A stretch of DNA of 64,000 nt from Clostridium fermenticellae (GTDB lineage: Bacteria > Bacillota > Clostridia > Clostridiales > Clostridiaceae). Positions 61,351 to 64,000 of this stretch are shown here, piece by piece. Location: contig NZ_CP032416.1 of the NCBI RefSeq assembly GCF_003600355.1, positions 1,694,183-1,758,182 of the forward strand, given 5' to 3'. Within the stretch, counting starts at the first letter, position 1; every line of letters starts with the position of its first letter. The notes beneath the pieces were generated by a model. That model searched no databases. It was not told the origin of the DNA and saw only the letters and a program-made list of their open reading frames with translations. Position numbers and translations under genes: made by a program.

Positions 61351-62307
61351 TTATTTTGATATATCAAATCCTAAATCTGTAAGCATTTTTTTATCCTGTA
61401 AAACATTATTTCCTACAGTTGTGAGCATATCTCCAGTAATTGTTGCATTGGCACCAGACAAAAATATTTTACTCATATCCTTTTTGAAATAATTCCTTCC
61501 TGCAGCCATACGAATATATTTGGTTGGATTTATATATCTGAAAATAGCAATTGTCCTTAAAATTTCTTCTTCTTTAAGTGGCTTTAAATTCTGAAAGCAA
61601 GTACCCTTAATTGGCATAAGTACATTTATTGGAATAGAATCCACATCCAATTCTGATAAACTTAAAGCCATATCTATACGATCTTTCCATGTTTCTCCCA
61701 TACCAATAATTCCTCCGGAGCATATTTTAAGACCTGCCTTTTCTGCTAGATTAATCTCATTAATTTTATCTTCATATGTATGGGTCGTACACACATTCGG
61801 AAAATTACGTCTTGATGTTTCTATATTGGTATGATACATAGAAACACCTGCCTCTTTTAATTGTAAAAATTCTTTTTCTGATAAAAGACCATGTGATGCA
61901 CAAAGTTTTATATCACATTCCTTATTCATTTTTCTATATGCCTCAATTGCTCTATCAAAATCTTTCCCATTTAAGCTTCTCCCGGCAGTAACAATAGAAT
62001 ATCTATGCACTCCCATGAGTTCATTCTTTTTGCAGTCTTTAACAATTACATCCGGGTCTAAAAATTCGTATTCATTAATTCCTGTATGGTGATATGATGA
62101 TTGTGCGCAAAACTTACAGTTTTCACTGCATCTGCCACTTCGACCATTTACAATCGTACAGAGATCAACCTTATTACCACACAGCTTTCTACGAATCATA
62201 TCTGCACCTTTAAGTAATTCATCAATATCTACTAATAAAAAATAATTAAAGCTTTCCCCTCTCTTCAGACGTCTCCCATTTATAATTTCTTCTGCTAAAT
62301 GTTCCAT
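61351..62307 (-). CDS. bioB: Biotin synthase
   Basis: The 318-residue radical-SAM enzyme inserts sulfur into dethiobiotin. The CxxxCxxC cluster is in GRCSENCKFCAQSSYH, and the second-cluster cysteines lie in later strands (for example IKLCASHG and KICSGGIIGMGE), with the YNTN equivalent written YHTNIE. GGAGG lies 7 nt before the ATG at 62307; the upstream ATG at 62349 is less likely. No bioA, bioD or bioF is in the window, so the cell may take up dethiobiotin or encode them elsewhere. Confidence 0.93.
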   Translation of the reverse strand: MEHLAEEIINGRRLKRGESFNYFLLVDIDELLKGADMIRRKLCGNKVDLCTIVNGRSGRCSENCKFCAQSSYHHTGINEYEFLDPDVIVKDCKKNELMGVHRYSIVTAGRSLNGKDFDRAIEAYRKMNKECDIKLCASHGLLSEKEFLQLKEAGVSMYHTNIETSRRNFPNVCTTHTYEDKINEINLAEKAGLKICSGGIIGMGETWKDRIDMALSLSELDVDSIPINVLMPIKGTCFQNLKPLKEEEILRTIAIFRYINPTKYIRMAAGRNYFKKDMSKIFLSGANATITGDMLTTVGNNVLQDKKMLTDLGFDISK

Positions 62308-62359
62308 AAAATTTCCTCCACTTAATTTCAATTTAAAGTTATATAGCAATATTTATTAA

Positions 62360-62388
62360 ATTATATATTAATAAATATTCATTGTCAA
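62360..62388 (-). promoter_or_regulatory. Consensus sigma-A promoter of bioB-bioY
   Basis: On the minus strand TTGACA and TATAAT are separated by 17 bp, a full match to consensus. The -35 hexamer lies within one arm of the BirA operator, so binding would block RNA polymerase. Confidence 0.85.
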
Positions 62389-62414
62389 CTATAATATAGC
62401 TATTAGTTTACAAT
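62381..62414. promoter_or_regulatory. BirA operator
   Basis: ATTGTCAAC and GTTTACAAT are separated by 16 bp, matching the Firmicute biotin operator TTGTTAAC-N14-16-GTTAACAA with one change per arm. It overlaps the bioB promoter, as expected for repression by biotin-loaded BirA. Confidence 0.8.
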
Positions 62415-62545
62415 GAAAATTTATTTAGTATATTGGTATAAGTATGCTCCCAAAAGGTCCGATAATATAGTCTACATTTCAATATTATAAATAAAATGGA
62501 GGGATTTTAATTGAAAATGAAAAATATGCAAAATAAATACAAAGC

Positions 62546-62725
62546 ATGGTTGACTCATTAAATAAAATATCAAATATCTCTAAAGAGTCCTCTGACAATA
62601 TTCAAAGTATAGCGGCAGCTTCAGAAGAACAAATGGCAATAATGAAGGAAGTAGCTGAGGTAGCTGAAAATATGTCTAATATGGCTATGAAACTAGATTC
62701 TGATATAAGTATCTTTAAGATATAG
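62546..62725 (+). pseudogene. C-terminal remnant of a methyl-accepting chemotaxis protein
   Basis: The 59-codon frame reads DSLNKISNISKESSDNIQSI then AAASEEQMAIMKEVAEVAEN, the end of a chemoreceptor signalling coiled coil with its methylation-type SEEQ site, and stops after FKI. The sensor, membrane and hairpin regions are absent. Upstream GGAGGG and TTGAAAATG suggest a fusion of leftover start signals. It is probably not functional. Confidence 0.7.
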
Positions 62726-62789
62726 TTCTACTATTAACTTAGGCTTGTAAACACTATGCTTTCTAAAAAATAAAATAATATTATTTATA

Positions 62790-62818
62790 TTGAAAATTGT
62801 GATACATAAGGGTATAAT
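62790..62818 (+). promoter_or_regulatory. Sigma-A promoter of acyl-CoA dehydrogenase
   Basis: TTGAAA and TATAAT are separated by exactly 17 bp, about 90 bp before the dehydrogenase start. Confidence 0.75.
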
Positions 62819-62845
62819 AAAAGTATACTAAATAAGTATACTTTT
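62819..62845 (+). promoter_or_regulatory. Perfect dyad at the dehydrogenase transcription start
   Basis: AAAAGTATACT and AGTATACTTTT flank 5 nt directly after the -10 box, at the expected start of transcription. It could be an operator that blocks elongation, or a transcript-stabilising 5' hairpin. A T-rich tract follows, so an intrinsic terminator is also possible. Confidence 0.5.
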
Positions 62846-62904
62846 AGATTTACTCTTTAAATATAATTCACTTACTGATATATTATGATTAGGAGGTATC
62901 GTTT

Positions 62905-64000
62905 ATGTTTTTTAAAACCACAGAGCAACATGAAAAATTAAGAGCAAAAATAAGACAATTTGCTGAAGAAGAGGTAAAACCTATTGCATTTATGCTGGAT
63001 CAAGAGAATAAATTTCCATCTGACGCAATTGATAAATTGGCTAAAATGGGGATGATGGGGATACCATATCCCAAAAAATACGGTGGTGCTGAACTCGATG
63101 TAATAAGTTATGCAATTGCTGTAGAAGAATTATCCAGAGTGGATGGTGGCACAGGTGTAATTCTTTCTGCACATACATCTTTAGGAACATATCCTATAGC
63201 TGCTTACGGTACAGAAGAGCAAAAGAAAAAATATCTGCTTCCATTATCAAAAGGTGAAAAACTTGGTGCATTTGGTCTTACAGAAGAAAATGCCGGAAGC
63301 GATGCAGGTGGCACAGAAACAACTGCTGTTTTAGAAGATGATCATTATATACTAAATGGTGAGAAAATATTTATAACTAATGGTGGAGAAGCTGATATAT
63401 ATGTAATTTTCGCAATTACCACTCCTAACATCGGTACTCATGGTATTAGCGCATTTATCGTTGAAAAAGGTATGGAAGGATTTACATTTGGGAAACATTA
63501 TGATAAAATGGGTATTCGTTCTTCCATTACTTCAGAATTAATTTTTAATGATGTAAAAGTACCAAAAGAAAATCTATTAGGTAAAGAAGGCGAAGGTTTC
63601 AAAATTGCCATGTCTACATTGGATGGCGGCCGCATAGGTATAGCCGCTCAAGCTCTTGGAATTGCTCAAGGTGCTTACGAACATGCACTGGAATATTCAA
63701 AAGAGAGAATTCAATTTGGAAAACCAATCTGCAAACAACAGGTAATTTCCTTTAAACTTGCGGATATGGCTACAAAATTAAGGGCAGCAAGATTTCTAAT
63801 ATACAGTGCCGCTGAACTTAAAAGCAATCATGAACCTTACAGCATGGAAGCTGCTATGGCAAAGCAATATGCCTCTGATACATGCCTTGAAATCGTAAAT
63901 GATGCACTTCAGATATTTGGTGGAAGTGGATATCTAAAAGGTATGGAGGTTGAACGTGCATATAGAGATGCTAAAATTTGCACAATATATGAAGGGACTA
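62905..64000 (+). CDS. Acyl-CoA dehydrogenase, 3'-truncated by window edge
   Basis: About 365 residues are visible. The frame starts ATG at 62905 behind AGGAGG and stays open to the end of the window. It shows FGLTEENAGSDAGG, FITNGGEADIYV, LDGGRIGIAAQALGIAQGAYE, FGGSGYLKG and, at the edge, CTIYEGT, where the catalytic glutamate is expected. The N-terminus MFFKTTEQHEKLRAKIRQFA is like clostridial butyryl-CoA dehydrogenases and caffeyl-CoA reductase (CarC). Etf genes may follow beyond the edge. It is a distinct paralog of the dehydrogenase at 55519-56658. Confidence 0.9.
   Translation, partial: MFFKTTEQHEKLRAKIRQFAEEEVKPIAFMLDQENKFPSDAIDKLAKMGMMGIPYPKKYGGAELDVISYAIAVEELSRVDGGTGVILSAHTSLGTYPIAAYGTEEQKKKYLLPLSKGEKLGAFGLTEENAGSDAGGTETTAVLEDDHYILNGEKIFITNGGEADIYVIFAITTPNIGTHGISAFIVEKGMEGFTFGKHYDKMGIRSSITSELIFNDVKVPKENLLGKEGEGFKIAMSTLDGGRIGIAAQALGIAQGAYEHALEYSKERIQFGKPICKQQVISFKLADMATKLRAARFLIYSAAELKSNHEPYSMEAAMAKQYASDTCLEIVNDALQIFGGSGYLKGMEVERAYRDAKICTIYEGT

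Overview
The window reads as chromosomal DNA of an anaerobic, spore-forming, low-GC Firmicute of the genus Clostridium in the broad sense. The evidence is the strong A+T bias, AGGAGG-type ribosome binding sites, two alpha/beta small acid-soluble spore proteins, a SleB-like cell-wall hydrolase, queuosine-precursor and biotin transport genes, and several flavin acyl-CoA dehydrogenases. I cannot name the species from sequence alone. I saw no rRNA, tRNA, CRISPR array or complete insertion sequence. Both ends are cut: nicotinate phosphoribosyltransferase lacks its 5' end at the left edge and an acyl-CoA dehydrogenase lacks its 3' end at the right edge.

Layout. 1-6.2 kb: NAD salvage, a CoA-pyrophosphatase-like Nudix protein, a D,D-carboxypeptidase, a YbaK-type deacylase and small metabolic enzymes. 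6.2-14.5 kb: one leftward operon holding a nearly complete shikimate/Phe/Tyr pathway (aroF-tyrA-aroB-aroA-aroC-pheA-aroE-aroK). It is preceded by a consensus sigma-A promoter, a short aromatic-rich reading frame and a terminator, which together look like an attenuator. 14.6-18.3 kb: a MerR-methyltransferase fusion and two DegT-family sugar aminotransferases. 18.3-25.6 kb: phosphoesterase, Ste24-like protease, two-component system, and an Lrp/kynureninase/MFS module. 25.9-29.5 kb: a three-gene GT2/GtrA/GT39 glycosylation cassette. 30.4-38.7 kb: c-di-AMP riboswitch with a LysM/SleB hydrolase, MgtC, SASPs, lgt, a DUF1002 protein, and a MarR/MFS pair. 38.9-41 kb: queuosine-precursor salvage (queT plus a radical-SAM gene) behind a probable preQ1 riboswitch, then a tRNA-editing protein. 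41.5-43 kb: PadR/HAAS genes beside an ABC ATPase relic.

The most striking region is 44.0-56.7 kb. All its genes point left. It carries a sigma-54 activator, a family III CoA-transferase, a DUF1097 membrane protein, PreA/PreT, dihydropyrimidinase, a carbamoyl-beta-amino-acid amidohydrolase, three hotdog proteins of the beta-alanyl-CoA ammonia-lyase type and an acyl-CoA dehydrogenase. A textbook -24/-12 promoter lies upstream of the dehydrogenase. Read together they form a plausible route uracil -> dihydrouracil -> N-carbamoyl-beta-alanine -> beta-alanine -> beta-alanyl-CoA -> acryloyl-CoA -> propionyl-CoA, that is, fermentative pyrimidine use through CoA thioesters. The cluster shows a segmental duplication with complementary decay. 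One copy keeps the regulator and CoA-transferase but only the tail of a lyase. The other keeps the lyase but only wreckage of the regulator and the tail of the CoA-transferase.

The right end has an EamA exporter, a fluoride riboswitch with two Fluc/CrcB genes, a cupin, a threonine aldolase-like enzyme, bioB-bioY under a BirA operator, a chemoreceptor relic and the partial dehydrogenase. A family of palindromic repeats sharing the terminus GGGTTTRTAA (22, about 51, about 81 and 255 bp forms) is scattered through the window, mostly touching the stop codons of genes.
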